Positions 40,192-49,994 are shown, numbered from the stretch's first letter. The stretch is 64,000 nt of DNA from an uncultured Verrucomicrobiae bacterium (GCA_937770485.1 CALJHX010000034.1:1-64000), one strand, 5' to 3'. Notes: generated from the sequence alone by a model not told the origin. Translations and numbers: made by a program.

Positions 40192-41733
40192 ATGAGAGTT
40201 ACAGGACGAATACTGACAATTGCAGGGCTAGTTGCGGCTGTTTCCATGCGTGCGGCGGGCATTGGCGACTACTACTCGTTGGAAAACATCGCCACGCCCA
40301 AGGGGCTCGATCCGCAGGTCGGCGGGCTGGACTTCATGCCCAACGGGCGCTTGGTTGCCTGTTTTCACCGTGGCGAGGTGTACACGTACGATCCCGGCAA
40401 GGGCGAGTGGAGGTTATTCGCCGATGGACTGCAGGAGCCGCTTGGCATCGTGGCGATAAACGACCGTGAAGTCGTCGTCATGCAGCGGTCGGAGTTGACG
40501 CGCATCACTGACACCGACGGCGACGGCGAGGCGGATCAGTACAAAACGGTGTGCGACGATTTTGGCATGACCGGCAACTACCACGAGTTCGCCTTTGGGC
40601 CGGCGCGGGATGCGCGCGGCAACTTGTTCGTAGGCCTGAATCTTGCCTCGAGTGGAGCGAGCATCCGGCCGGAGTTGCGTGGGGAGTTTCGCCACTACGG
40701 ACTGTCGCGCGAAGGATTCAAGGCCAGCAGCTACGGGAGGGCGTCCGGCCGAATGTACGGGGCCACGCCGTACCGCGGCTGGGTGTTGAAGATCACCCCG
40801 GAGGGCGAAATGACGCCGTTTGCGCCCGGTTTCCGCTCGCCCAACGGGCTGGGCTTCGACCTCGATGGGAGGTTGTTTGTGACCGACAACCAGGGCGACT
40901 GGCTGGGCACGAGCAAACTGTTTCACGTGCAGCCCGGGAAGTTTTACGGACACCCGGCGAGTTTGGCATGGACGAATAAATGGAAGAAGGGGCGCAACCC
41001 ACTGAAGGTTGCTTCAACCGAATTTGATGCCAAACGCACCCGCGCAACGGTGCTTTTCCCTCATGGGTTGATGGCCAACAGCCCGACCCAGCCGATCCCC
41101 GATTCTTCCGGCGGCAAGTTTGGCCCGTTCGCCGCTCAACTGTTCGTCGGCGAAATGAACCGGGCGCGGATCGTTCGCGTGATGTTGGACAAGGTCGCCG
41201 GCGAGTGGCAGGGCGCGTGCGTGCCGTTTTACGACGGCGCAGGCTTGGGCAAAGGCAACCACCGGTTTGTTTTCGGCAAAGACGGCAGCCTGTGGGTGGG
41301 CCAAACACACCTCGCGTGGGTCGGCGGCCAAGGTGTGCAGCGAATCAAGTGGAATGGGGAAACGCCGATGGAAGTCGAGTCGATGCACCTCACCGAGTCT
41401 GGCTTTAAGCTGACGTTCACCAAGCCCTTGGCCGAGGGCGCGGGTCATCACGATCATTTTCAGTTCACTCGCTACTACTACGGGTACCGGCAGGGCTACG
41501 GCTCACCGCAACTCGGAACGGATGCGGTGCAGGTTGGAGGCTTAAAACTGCTGAAGGGAGGCAGAACGTTGATGATCTATTTGGATAAGCTGACCCCGGG
41601 CTACATCTATCAACTCGACATGAAAAACATCGCCGCCACCGATGGTTCGCCGCTTGTGAACGCACTGGTTTGCTACACGCTGAACCGACTCACCAACGGC
41701 GACGACAAGGCGCCGCATTTGGTGGAAAAATAA
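40192..41733 (+). CDS. PVC-type secreted glucose/sorbosone dehydrogenase-like beta-propeller
   Basis: DPQVGGLDFMPNGRLVACFHRGEVYTYDPGKGEW; VVVMQRSELTRITDTDGDGEADQYKTVCDDFGMTGNYHEFAFGPARDARGNLFVGLN. Confidence 0.85.
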   Translation: MRVTGRILTIAGLVAAVSMRAAGIGDYYSLENIATPKGLDPQVGGLDFMPNGRLVACFHRGEVYTYDPGKGEWRLFADGLQEPLGIVAINDREVVVMQRSELTRITDTDGDGEADQYKTVCDDFGMTGNYHEFAFGPARDARGNLFVGLNLASSGASIRPELRGEFRHYGLSREGFKASSYGRASGRMYGATPYRGWVLKITPEGEMTPFAPGFRSPNGLGFDLDGRLFVTDNQGDWLGTSKLFHVQPGKFYGHPASLAWTNKWKKGRNPLKVASTEFDAKRTRATVLFPHGLMANSPTQPIPDSSGGKFGPFAAQLFVGEMNRARIVRVMLDKVAGEWQGACVPFYDGAGLGKGNHRFVFGKDGSLWVGQTHLAWVGGQGVQRIKWNGETPMEVESMHLTESGFKLTFTKPLAEGAGHHDHFQFTRYYYGYRQGYGSPQLGTDAVQVGGLKLLKGGRTLMIYLDKLTPGYIYQLDMKNIAATDGSPLVNALVCYTLNRLTNGDDKAPHLVEK

Positions 41734-41802
41734 ACTCGCCTGCGACTCCGATTCGCTCCAACAATCCGCCGGAAAACTTGACGAACTACACACGAATCAA
41801 AC

Positions 41803-42750
41803 ATGCCCAATACACCCCAAAGCCACATGAGCCGACGCGATTTATTGAAGACGACCGGCGTTGCCACCGCTGGCCTGTTGGCTGGCAGCGCCACGGCGCA
41901 GACCAAGCAGAAAAAAGAAGGCGACCCATTCCGGTACTGCCTGAACATGAGTACGATCCGCGGGCAGGAATTGTCTGTCACCGAGGAGGTCGATGTCGCT
42001 GGCAAGACGGGCTACGACGCCATTGAGCCGTGGTTGGGCAAGCTCAATGACTACAAGAACAACGGCGGCTCGCTGAAGGATTTGCGCAAGCGCATCGAGG
42101 ATCACGGGTTGACCGTCGAGAGTGCGATTGGCTTTGCGCGTTGGATTGTCGACGATGACGCGCAGCGAGCCAAGGGCCTCGAGGACGCTCGGCGAGACAT
42201 GGATCTGCTCGCCCAACTCGGCGCCAAGCGCATCGCCGCGCCGCCGGCCGGTGCCCGCGGCACGGTCGACCCGATGGCGGCGGCCAAGCGGTATCGAAAG
42301 CTGCTTGAGATCGGCGACGAGATCGGTGTCGTGCCGCAGATCGAGATGTGGGGCGGCAACCCATCCATTGGCCGCGTGAGCACGGCCATTTACATCGCGA
42401 TCGAGGCCGGCCATCCGAGCGCCTGTTTTTTGGGCGATGTTTATCACACGTACAAAGGCGGCTCCGATTTCGCAGGGCTGAAGATGCTCGGCCCGCAGGC
42501 GTTGCAGCATTTTCATTGGAACGATTATCCGGCCGACCCGCCGCTGGACAAAATCGGCGACCAGCACCGGGTGTTCCCCGGCGACGGCATTGCGCCGATC
42601 GCCGACATCACGAGAGGCTTTCTGCAGGTCGGCGCGACGCCGGTGCTGTCACTCGAGTTGTTCAATCGCGAATACTGGGCGATGGACGCGCTCGAGGCCG
42701 CCAGGATCGGGCTCGACAAAATGAAGACCTCCGTCGCCCCGGCACTTTAG
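41803..42750 (+). CDS. Sugar phosphate isomerase/epimerase (xylose-isomerase-like TIM barrel) with Tat signal
   Basis: SRRDLLKTTGVATAGLLAGSATA; DYKNNGGSLKDLRKRIEDHGLTVESAIGFARW; IEMWGGNPSIGRVSTAIYIAIEAGHPSACFLGDVYHTYKGG. Confidence 0.85.
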   Translation: MPNTPQSHMSRRDLLKTTGVATAGLLAGSATAQTKQKKEGDPFRYCLNMSTIRGQELSVTEEVDVAGKTGYDAIEPWLGKLNDYKNNGGSLKDLRKRIEDHGLTVESAIGFARWIVDDDAQRAKGLEDARRDMDLLAQLGAKRIAAPPAGARGTVDPMAAAKRYRKLLEIGDEIGVVPQIEMWGGNPSIGRVSTAIYIAIEAGHPSACFLGDVYHTYKGGSDFAGLKMLGPQALQHFHWNDYPADPPLDKIGDQHRVFPGDGIAPIADITRGFLQVGATPVLSLELFNREYWAMDALEAARIGLDKMKTSVAPAL

Positions 42751-42759
42751 TTTTTTGCG

Positions 42760-43506
42760 ATGGCAACGTACGACGAACTCGCCGGTCGTCTGGTGCTCAT
42801 AACCGGTGGGGCTAATGGCATTGGCCAGGCGATGGTCGAGGCGTTTCACGCCCAGGGAGCCGTGGTTTGTTTCTGTGACTTGGATGACAGGGCCGGTGTG
42901 CGCCTGGCCAAGCGCCTGGGCGACCGGGCTGAATTTGCCAAGGTTAACCTCTGTCGTGAGGCTGGCATCAAGCGCTGGGTGGCAGATTTGGCCAAGCGGC
43001 ATGGCGACATTCACGTGCTCATTAACAACGCCGCGCGCGACCCGCGCATCGCCCTTGAGGACGTCACTGCGAAGGTGTGGGATGATCTCATCGCCGGCAA
43101 TATTCGGTCCTATTTTATAGCCTGCCGCGAGGCGTCGCCACACTTGGCCAAGGGGGCGTCGATCGTCAACTTTTCGTCGATCACGTTTTATACTGCGCCT
43201 GTGAATATGAGCGCCTATGTCGCGACCAAGGCCGCGGCGATCGGTTTGACGCGATCACTGGCCCGTGAGCTAGGGCCTCGGCGGATTCGAGTGAACACCA
43301 TTTCTCCGGGCTGGATCATGACCAAGCGGCAACTCAGCGATCATGTCACACCGGCGGTCAAGCGGCAGATCCGCGCGGCACAATGCATCCCGGATCTCAA
43401 TCAACCGGATGAGGTCGCCGACGTGGCGTTGTTCCTCGCGAGCGATGCCAGCCGCGCGGTGACAGGGCAGGAGATACTCGTTGATCGCGGTTGGGTGTCC
43501 GGATGA
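42760..43506 (+). CDS. SDR family oxidoreductase
   Basis: LVLITGGANGIGQAMVEAF; INNAARDPR; SSITFYTAPVNMSAYVATKAAAIGLTRSLARELGPRRIRVNTISPGW. Confidence 0.92.
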   Translation: MATYDELAGRLVLITGGANGIGQAMVEAFHAQGAVVCFCDLDDRAGVRLAKRLGDRAEFAKVNLCREAGIKRWVADLAKRHGDIHVLINNAARDPRIALEDVTAKVWDDLIAGNIRSYFIACREASPHLAKGASIVNFSSITFYTAPVNMSAYVATKAAAIGLTRSLARELGPRRIRVNTISPGWIMTKRQLSDHVTPAVKRQIRAAQCIPDLNQPDEVADVALFLASDASRAVTGQEILVDRGWVSG

Positions 43507-44699
43507 AAACGGACTTCCTTGTTATCGGCGGAGGCGTTGTCGGCCTGGCGACGGCTTGGCGGTTGCAAACCATGCAGCCGGGGAGCCGCGTTTGCCTACT
43601 GGAAAAGGAACCGGAAGTTGGCAGTCACCAAAGTGGCCACAACAGCGGCGTGTTGCATTGCGGCCTCTATTACAAGCCGGGCTCGACCAAGGCCATCCTC
43701 GCCGTGCGCGGTATTCGGCAAATGGTCGAGTTTTGCCGCGAGGCCGACATCGCTCACGAGGTCTGCGGTAAACTGGTTGTGGCGTGCAACGACACCGAGC
43801 TGGAGCGACTGCATAAACTCGAGGAGCGCGGCCGGCAAAACGGACTTGAAGGCATCGAGTTTCTTGGGCGCGAGGCAATGCTCGAGCGCGAGCCGAACGT
43901 CGGTGGCATCGCTGCGCTGCGAGTGCCGCAGGAGGGAATCGTCGACTATCCGGCAGTTTGCCGCGAACTCAAGCGACGCATCATGGCCAATGGCGGTGAC
44001 GTGCAGACCGGCGCGCGAGTCACGCGGCTCGAGCAGCGCGGTGGCGAGTGGGTCGGGTCGACATCCAAGGGCGAGTTTGCCGGCAGATATCTCGTGAACT
44101 GCGCCGGGCTGCATTGCGACCGTGTCGCCGAGCTGGCCGGTGAGAAACGCGAGACGCGAATCGTTCCGTTCCGTGGCGAGTATTATAAACTGGTTGAGGG
44201 CAGCGAAGGGTTAGTGCGCCACTTGATTTATCCCGTGCCTGATCCGCAGTTCCCGTTTTTGGGTGTGCATTTCACGCGGTTGATCCACGGAGGCACCGAA
44301 GCCGGCCCGAACGCTGTACTCGCCTTTGCGCGCGAGGGTTATCGCAAGACAGACGTCAACATGCGCGACCTGTGGGATGCGGTGAGTTATTCCGGCCTGT
44401 GGCGTTTCGTCGCGAAATACCCGAGGATGACCGCGCTTGAGTTATGGCAGTCGTTCAGCAAACGTCGCTTCTGCACGGCGCTTCAAAAGCTCGTGCCAAG
44501 CATCCGTGTAACCGATATTGAGCCGGGCGGCGCGGGTGTGCGCGCACAGGCGATGGCGCGGGAGGGCGACTTAATACAGGATTTTTGCCTGATTCAGCGA
44601 CCGGCAGCGCTGCATCTACTCAACGCCCCCAGCCCGGCTGCGACCGCGTCGTTGGCGATCGGCGAGGAAATCGTCCGCAAGATTTTGGCGGGTAACTAA
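43503..44699 (+). CDS. lhgO: L-2-hydroxyglutarate oxidase
   Basis: DFLVIGGGVVGLATAWRL; VGSHQSGHNSGVLHCGLYYKPGSTKAILAVRGIRQMVEFC; FPFLGVHFTRLIHGGTEAGPNAVLAFAREGY. Confidence 0.92.
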   Translation: MKTDFLVIGGGVVGLATAWRLQTMQPGSRVCLLEKEPEVGSHQSGHNSGVLHCGLYYKPGSTKAILAVRGIRQMVEFCREADIAHEVCGKLVVACNDTELERLHKLEERGRQNGLEGIEFLGREAMLEREPNVGGIAALRVPQEGIVDYPAVCRELKRRIMANGGDVQTGARVTRLEQRGGEWVGSTSKGEFAGRYLVNCAGLHCDRVAELAGEKRETRIVPFRGEYYKLVEGSEGLVRHLIYPVPDPQFPFLGVHFTRLIHGGTEAGPNAVLAFAREGYRKTDVNMRDLWDAVSYSGLWRFVAKYPRMTALELWQSFSKRRFCTALQKLVPSIRVTDIEPGGAGVRAQAMAREGDLIQDFCLIQRPAALHLLNAPSPAATASLAIGEEIVRKILAGN

Positions 44700-44702
44700 A
44701 CG

Positions 44703-44716
44703 CGCTTGGCCAAGCG
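44703..44716. repeat. Intergenic perfect palindrome CGCTTGGCCAAGCG
   Basis: Perfect 14-mer between convergent lhgO and cotH-like genes. Confidence 0.85.
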
Positions 44717-44778
44717 GAATAAAGGAAATCGCACCTGCTCAATCCCGGCAGGTTTTCAAACGACGGCGGTCGGTCGTT

Positions 44779-46470
44779 TCAGCGGCCCATCCCGATGAGT
44801 TTCATTACTTCACCCTCGAACTCACCTTCAACCTTGTCACCTTCCCGCATGCCGGCGGCGCTGAGCCGGGTCTTGCCGCCGATAAATTGCATGCCAAGCG
44901 GGCCAAACGAAAAGCTGCGACCCTCTTTCAGCACGCCGCTGGATTGAATGTCGTCTCCGGCACGAAAGGCGTCCTCCTCCATTCCTAAATCGAACGACAT
45001 CTGTTTGTCGTTGTCGGCGCGTCTCGCCACGATACGTACCGACGGCTTGCTGCTCCGGCCGAAGCCGCCTGTCAAAGCCGCATGCACGCCGGCGTCCTTC
45101 AGCGCAACCTTCCTGCCATCCATAGTCAGGCTGATTTCCACCTTGCCGATATTGGTGCGTTCGCGCGGGGAATCCTCCATCCACGTGGCGGAGAACCTGG
45201 CCTTGATTTTGCCGATGGTGGCGATGACCGGCGGCGCCTTGGGCTCCTTGCGCCACGCTGGCATGCTGTCCCCGGTTTCCTTCATCAAATCCCCGCGTCG
45301 TGCCTCGATGAAATCCCGCGTGCCATTCAGCGATTTGGTGAAGCGATACTGCTCACGGTTCAGGTGTGGCTTGATCAGTGCCTCGATTCGGTCGCACTCG
45401 GCGAGCAACTTGTCCTCGCCCCAATGTTCCTCGAGCAAGCCGTGCAGTGTCTTGCGATAGCGTTCACGGCTTTCCGGTAGTTGGTAAAGGCGATAGGCGA
45501 CCCGGCCCTTGGTCTTGACCGAGACTGGCGCGCGGAAATCGAAGTTGAGCATACTACGCTTGCGGAACAGCGCGTCCGCTCCCCACGGTATGAAGTGGAA
45601 CCGATCTGTCTTCGGGTTGAGATAAATGAAAAAGTTGTTCGCGTTGCCGGAGTAGCCGTCCCAAAAACCAAGCAGCCCCTCGATGGCCCAAAACCGGTAA
45701 AACGAATCGAGATCGACGAACCTGCCGATGGCTTCCTCGCTAGCCTCCTCGCTCTCGAGCAGCTGGATCAGTTGCCGAATTTTTTCGCGGCCCAGTTTGT
45801 CGTCGCCGCGTTTGTGCTCGAGGCTGCCCTCCCAGTCCTCGTAAAAATCCGCTACCGTACCCTCGTAAAGCGTGCCGGCATCGTTGCCAAACCCGCGCGC
45901 CAGCAGCGGCTTGCGTATCGACTCCACGTGCGAGTAGATGCCGATATTTTTGCCGTTGACTGTCACCTTGGCAAAGGCGCAGCGGGGCGCCGGCGACCCG
46001 GCCTGGGCGAAAACGGCATACCCCATGTACTGGCTCACGATGGAGCTGTCCTGCTTGTTGTTGTTCATCGTCAGCTTGGTTAGCCCGCCGATGGCCTGCC
46101 CCTTGTCGGTGTGGTTGAGCTTGATCTTCAGCGACGGCCGACTGGTGCTCTGCGAGCCGATGAACCCCTTCTTGCGCAGGCCGACCTTTTCAAACTTCAC
46201 GCCGTCAATCGTCATGTCGGCATTCACGTATTCGTATGGGCCGTCGATCGGCTTTACTTTCCGGCTTTCATGCAGCGCGGAGACGAAGTTGCGCGACTGA
46301 TTGCGTATCTTGTTCCAGTCCTTTTCGGCAACGGTGATTTGCACGTCGAGCACGCGGTCGGCAGGGAACAGTTCGTCGAGCGTCAGTTTTTTGCCCGCAG
46401 CCAAGCCGGTGGAGGCCAACACAAATGCAGCTAAGCCGACGGTCGGACACTTGAAGAAAGTCAGGTTCAT
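44779..46470 (-). CDS. CotH-like kinase family secreted protein
   Basis: DYVQITV-type start (LDVQITVAEKDWNKIRNQ); GLRKKGFIGSQSTSRPSLKIKLNH; FYRFWAIEGLLGFWDGYSGNANNFFIYLNPKTDRFHFIPWGADALF. Confidence 0.88.
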   Translation of the reverse strand: MNLTFFKCPTVGLAAFVLASTGLAAGKKLTLDELFPADRVLDVQITVAEKDWNKIRNQSRNFVSALHESRKVKPIDGPYEYVNADMTIDGVKFEKVGLRKKGFIGSQSTSRPSLKIKLNHTDKGQAIGGLTKLTMNNNKQDSSIVSQYMGYAVFAQAGSPAPRCAFAKVTVNGKNIGIYSHVESIRKPLLARGFGNDAGTLYEGTVADFYEDWEGSLEHKRGDDKLGREKIRQLIQLLESEEASEEAIGRFVDLDSFYRFWAIEGLLGFWDGYSGNANNFFIYLNPKTDRFHFIPWGADALFRKRSMLNFDFRAPVSVKTKGRVAYRLYQLPESRERYRKTLHGLLEEHWGEDKLLAECDRIEALIKPHLNREQYRFTKSLNGTRDFIEARRGDLMKETGDSMPAWRKEPKAPPVIATIGKIKARFSATWMEDSPRERTNIGKVEISLTMDGRKVALKDAGVHAALTGGFGRSSKPSVRIVARRADNDKQMSFDLGMEEDAFRAGDDIQSSGVLKEGRSFSFGPLGMQFIGGKTRLSAAGMREGDKVEGEFEGEVMKLIGMGR

Positions 46471-46554
46471 GTTCAGTGAAAAGTTGTGGCTGTAAACAAC
46501 TCGCAATGCATTACGTGCCGGGAGGCTGCAAAGTTACCGAATCACCTCAAAAAC

Positions 46555-47202
46555 TCAACATCCGGCCCAGAGTCCAGTGCCTGCAGAACTGCCCTTGGCA
46601 TTGGCGATGAATGCGGCGACCTTCGCGGCATCCTTACGGCCGGGAGCCGCTTCCACGCCACTGGACACGTCGAGCCCGAACGGCGCAACCTGGCCAACTG
46701 CTTCGCCAGCGTTCTCCGGCGTCAACCCGCCAGCGAGCAGGATCGGGCGGCCCAGCCGGTTGGCCTCCACGGCCAGGTCCCAGTTGAACCGTTCTCCGGT
46801 GCCGCCCGGCACTCCCTTCATGTAACTGTCCAGCAGCCACGCGTCGGTCTCATAATCCGGCAGTTGGGCAAGCGACTCGCTGTCCTTCACGCGGAATGCC
46901 TTGATCGTCCGTAGTTCGAATCGCGCACAATACCCTGGCGACTCGTTGCCGTGGAATTGCAGCGTGTCCAGCCCGGCCGTGGCGGCGGTTGCGCGCACCG
47001 TCGCCTCGTCGGCATCAACGAACACGCCGACCTTAGCCACGTGTGTCGGGAGTTCGGCAATAATCGCCGCCGCCCGCACCGGCGTGATGCAGCGCGCGCT
47101 CGGCTCATAAAACATGAAGCCCAGCGCGTCCGCGCCCGCAGCGCCCGCAGCGCGCGCATCGTCGATCGATGTGATGCCGCAAATTTTTACCCGCACACTC
47201 AC
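46555..47202 (-). CDS. trpF: Phosphoribosylanthranilate isomerase
   Basis: VRVKICGITSIDDARAAGAAGADALGFMFYEPSARCI; VGVFVDADEATV; LDTLQFHGNESP; LLAGGLTPENAGEAV; GLDVSSGVEAAPGRKDAAKV. Confidence 0.93.
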   Translation of the reverse strand: MSVRVKICGITSIDDARAAGAAGADALGFMFYEPSARCITPVRAAAIIAELPTHVAKVGVFVDADEATVRATAATAGLDTLQFHGNESPGYCARFELRTIKAFRVKDSESLAQLPDYETDAWLLDSYMKGVPGGTGERFNWDLAVEANRLGRPILLAGGLTPENAGEAVGQVAPFGLDVSSGVEAAPGRKDAAKVAAFIANAKGSSAGTGLWAGC

Positions 47203-47311
47203 GTCGCAAGACGCTATGCGGTCAGGGCCAAGTGTCAACGCCCGTGTCGGATTCAGATTGCGCTGGAGGTTGGGGCACGGCAAAACCAAGCGCGTGAATG
47301 ACGAACCGCTA

Positions 47312-47809
47312 ATGGCCTATGTAGCACTGGGGGCCAATCTCGGCGCCGCCGCCGGGACATTGCGAGAGGCAGCCGACTCAATCGCCGGATGGCCGTCCAC
47401 CAAGCTGTTTGGCTCGTCGCTTTGGCGGACCGCACCGGTCGATTGCCCGCCTGGCTCGCCGCCGTTCCTCAACGCTGCGCTTGGCCTGCAGCCAACGCCC
47501 GGCACCACGCCAGAGTCGCTGCTCGACGCATTGCTGGCACTCGAGGCCCGGTTGGGCCGTACGCGCTCCGGATTGACCAATGCGCCACGTGCCATCGACC
47601 TCGACCTGATCGCCTTCGGCACAGAGACACGCACCACGCCGACATTGGTTTTGCCGCATCCGCGTGCTCACGAACGCACTTTCGTCTTAGCCCCACTAGT
47701 CGAGATTGCCCCTGGCTTGATTCTGCCCGGTCAGCAACAAACGGTTTCCGCGTTATTGGCAATGCTTGGCCAATCGGAAGCGATGAAAACAGAGCATCGC
47801 CTCATCTAA
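47312..47809 (+). CDS. folK: 2-amino-4-hydroxy-6-hydroxymethyldihydropteridine diphosphokinase
   Basis: AYVALGANLGAAAGTLREA; FLNAALGLQPT; LLALEARLGRTRSGLTNAPRAIDLDLIAFG; LPHPRAHERTFVLAPL. Confidence 0.92.
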   Translation: MAYVALGANLGAAAGTLREAADSIAGWPSTKLFGSSLWRTAPVDCPPGSPPFLNAALGLQPTPGTTPESLLDALLALEARLGRTRSGLTNAPRAIDLDLIAFGTETRTTPTLVLPHPRAHERTFVLAPLVEIAPGLILPGQQQTVSALLAMLGQSEAMKTEHRLI

Positions 47810-47810
47810 A

Positions 47811-48090
47811 TGCAGAGGGTGCAGAGACGCGAAGAACCGCAGAGATGAAGGTAGGGACGGCTGTCCCAGCCGTCCGCAACGTGTGAGCACTACTTGGACT
47901 GGCAGATTGTTTTAGGGCGTAGAACATCGCGTCAGTGTCTTGGATTGCTGCGCTGCGCGCCGCTTTGGAATGGGAACAGGATTTCACAACGTCACTGAAA
48001 TCGGTGCAGAGAACCGCACTCCAAAACGCTCTCGCGTGCACAACAGACGGTCCAGATTGCATACTGCAAAAAAGCTTTGCGACCCTCTGC
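47811..48090. mobile_element. Putative MITE/REP-like non-autonomous element
   Basis: ~280 bp non-coding gap with inverted ends GCAGAGGGT (47812-47820) / ACCCTCTGC (48082-48090) and internal hairpin GGACGGCT-GTCCC-AGCCGTCC (47855-47875). Begins right after the folK stop codon. Confidence 0.5.
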
Positions 48091-48105
48091 TTTTAATTCA
48101 ACCGT

Positions 48106-48876
48106 CTATTTGAATGCCGGTGTTATTGCGGTTTTTTTGAACACGATGACGTGTTGGCGTGGGAGCACGGAGATTGTCTTCACCCACTCGAGCGGGTGCG
48201 GTGTGGCCTCTATCATCACCTGCAGTTGCGACATCTTGTGCAGTAGCTTTATCGGCACGTTGGGATCCTCCATCCGATACTCGACGAACGCGATCCGCCC
48301 TCCCGGCTTCAGCGCATGGCAGATGTTCTGCAGCATCTCGTGCGGGTGCGAAAACTCGTGGTACACATCGACCATCAGCGCGAGGTCGATGCTGTTTGCG
48401 GGCAGGTTTGGATTTTTGATCGTGCCGAGCACTCCCTTCACATTCTTGATGCCGAGCTTCCCCAGGTTCTTTGCGAGTAGCTCAAGCATCTCGGGCTGGA
48501 TATCGACCCCGTACACTGTACCCTTAGGGCCGATGACTCGAGCGATACGTCGCGTGAAGTATCCTGTGCCGACGCCGATGTCAGCTACGTTGTCACCCTT
48601 CTTAAGTTTGAGCGACTTGATGAGTGTTTGCGGTCTCTCCTCCAGTTCGCGCGACGTGCGTTCGAGCCACCCCGCGCCGAGGTGCCCCATCACGTGAGCG
48701 ATCTCGCGGCCCATATAGAATTTCCCAATGCCGTCACGGCTGTGCTGTGTGCGGTATGTGTAGCGCGGGTTCTCGGGATCGACGCGGACACCCTTGGTCT
48801 GGCCAAGCGCGGGGGAGAGCTGGCCAAGCGCGACGAAGGCGGAGGCGAGTCCGAGGCAAAACATCGGGCGTTTCAT
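48106..48876 (-). CDS. Secreted class I SAM-dependent methyltransferase
   Basis: Signal-like MKRPMFCLGLASAFVALGQLSPALGQ; LKKGDNVADIGVGTGYFTRRIARVIGPKGTVYGVDIQPEML; DVYHEFSHPHEML. Confidence 0.87.
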   Translation of the reverse strand: MKRPMFCLGLASAFVALGQLSPALGQTKGVRVDPENPRYTYRTQHSRDGIGKFYMGREIAHVMGHLGAGWLERTSRELEERPQTLIKSLKLKKGDNVADIGVGTGYFTRRIARVIGPKGTVYGVDIQPEMLELLAKNLGKLGIKNVKGVLGTIKNPNLPANSIDLALMVDVYHEFSHPHEMLQNICHALKPGGRIAFVEYRMEDPNVPIKLLHKMSQLQVMIEATPHPLEWVKTISVLPRQHVIVFKKTAITPAFK

Positions 48877-48963
48877 ACGGGGCAATGTACCCTTGGGCGG
48901 GTGCGATGACAAGCTGGCCTGTGCTTGGCTCGGCGCGCCCGGCTTGGTACAGTGTGCGGCGTT

Positions 48964-49350
48964 ATGGCCTTGGCAAAGAAACTGTTGCACACCCGCTACC
49001 GCGTGAACGACCTCGAGAAAACCATTGAGTTTTACAAGAACGTCCTTGGGCTGGAGGAGGTGCGCCGCCACAAGTCGCCGCGCGGCTCCGAACTGGCCTT
49101 CCTCAAGGCACCCGAGAGCGAGGAGACCGTCGAGATCTGCCATTTCCCCAACAGCGGCCAAGTGGTGGTGCAGGAAGACCTCACGCATCTGGCATTCGAG
49201 GTCGACAGTCTTGAGGAATTCGGCCGGCACCTCGCCAAGCTAGGCTTCGAGTACTCCGATGGCCCGACGATGAGGGAGGCCGGCGGCGGCTTCGCCTTCA
49301 TCGACGCCCCCGAGGGCTACGAAATCGAGCTGATCGAGATAGCGAAGTGA
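48964..49350 (+). CDS. VOC family protein (glyoxalase/lactoylglutathione lyase-like)
   Basis: LLHTRYRVNDLEKTIEFYKNVLGLEEVRRHKSPRGSELAFLKAP; HLAFEVDSLEEFGRHL; GFAFIDAPEGYEIELIEIAK. Confidence 0.9.
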   Translation: MALAKKLLHTRYRVNDLEKTIEFYKNVLGLEEVRRHKSPRGSELAFLKAPESEETVEICHFPNSGQVVVQEDLTHLAFEVDSLEEFGRHLAKLGFEYSDGPTMREAGGGFAFIDAPEGYEIELIEIAK

Positions 49351-49476
49351 GTTTCTGATTTTTAGATTAGACACAGATTTCACGGATCAGCACATCCTTG
49401 CTAATCCATATCCTCTTCCTCCGCTCATCAAACGATACTTGACTAAACAGGTCGAGATTCTACTTTCTGCCTTGGC

Positions 49477-49938
49477 ATGAAATTGTCGCAACGGGGTGAG
49501 TATGCTTTGCGGGCGGTGTTGGTTCTGGGGATGAACCACGGTTCGGGTGTGGTGCGGATCAGGGACATCGCGCAGCAGCAGAATATTCCGCGCCGGTTTT
49601 TGGAGCAGATTCTCAATGATCTGAAGTCGGCCGGATTTGTGTTGAGCAAGCGCGGGGTAGCGGGAGGCTATCGGCTGCAGCGCGGGCCGAACGAGATTTC
49701 GCTGGCCGATATTATTCGTCACTTGGAGGGACCTCTGGCACCGGTGGGGTGTGTGAGTGTGAATTATTACCAGCGCTGTTCCTGTCCCGACGAGGGCGCG
49801 TGCGCGATCCGCAGCGTGATGCAGGAGGTGCGTGATGCGATCGTCGGTGTGCTGGAGGGAGTGAGTGTGGCGCATTTGTGCGACCGCGTGCGCGACTTGC
49901 AGGGGCCACTGGAGAATCCGCTCGATTATATCATTTAG
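49477..49938 (+). CDS. Rrf2 family transcriptional regulator
   Basis: MKLSQRGEYALRAVLVLGMNHGSGVVRIRDIAQQQNIPRRFLEQILNDLKSAGFVLSKRGVAGGYRLQR; Cys-containing segment CVSVNYYQRCSCPDEGACAIR. Confidence 0.92.
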   Translation: MKLSQRGEYALRAVLVLGMNHGSGVVRIRDIAQQQNIPRRFLEQILNDLKSAGFVLSKRGVAGGYRLQRGPNEISLADIIRHLEGPLAPVGCVSVNYYQRCSCPDEGACAIRSVMQEVRDAIVGVLEGVSVAHLCDRVRDLQGPLENPLDYII

Positions 49939-49994
49939 GGAGTTCTAAGTTCGGACACGGATTACATGGTTGAACTCAATCCTGGCTATCTTTG

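Noticed and set aside
47802-48062. 86-aa - strand ORF
   Set aside because: Lies wholly within the putative MITE and reads through its hairpin (..RTAGTAVPTF..); more likely repeat translation than a gene.
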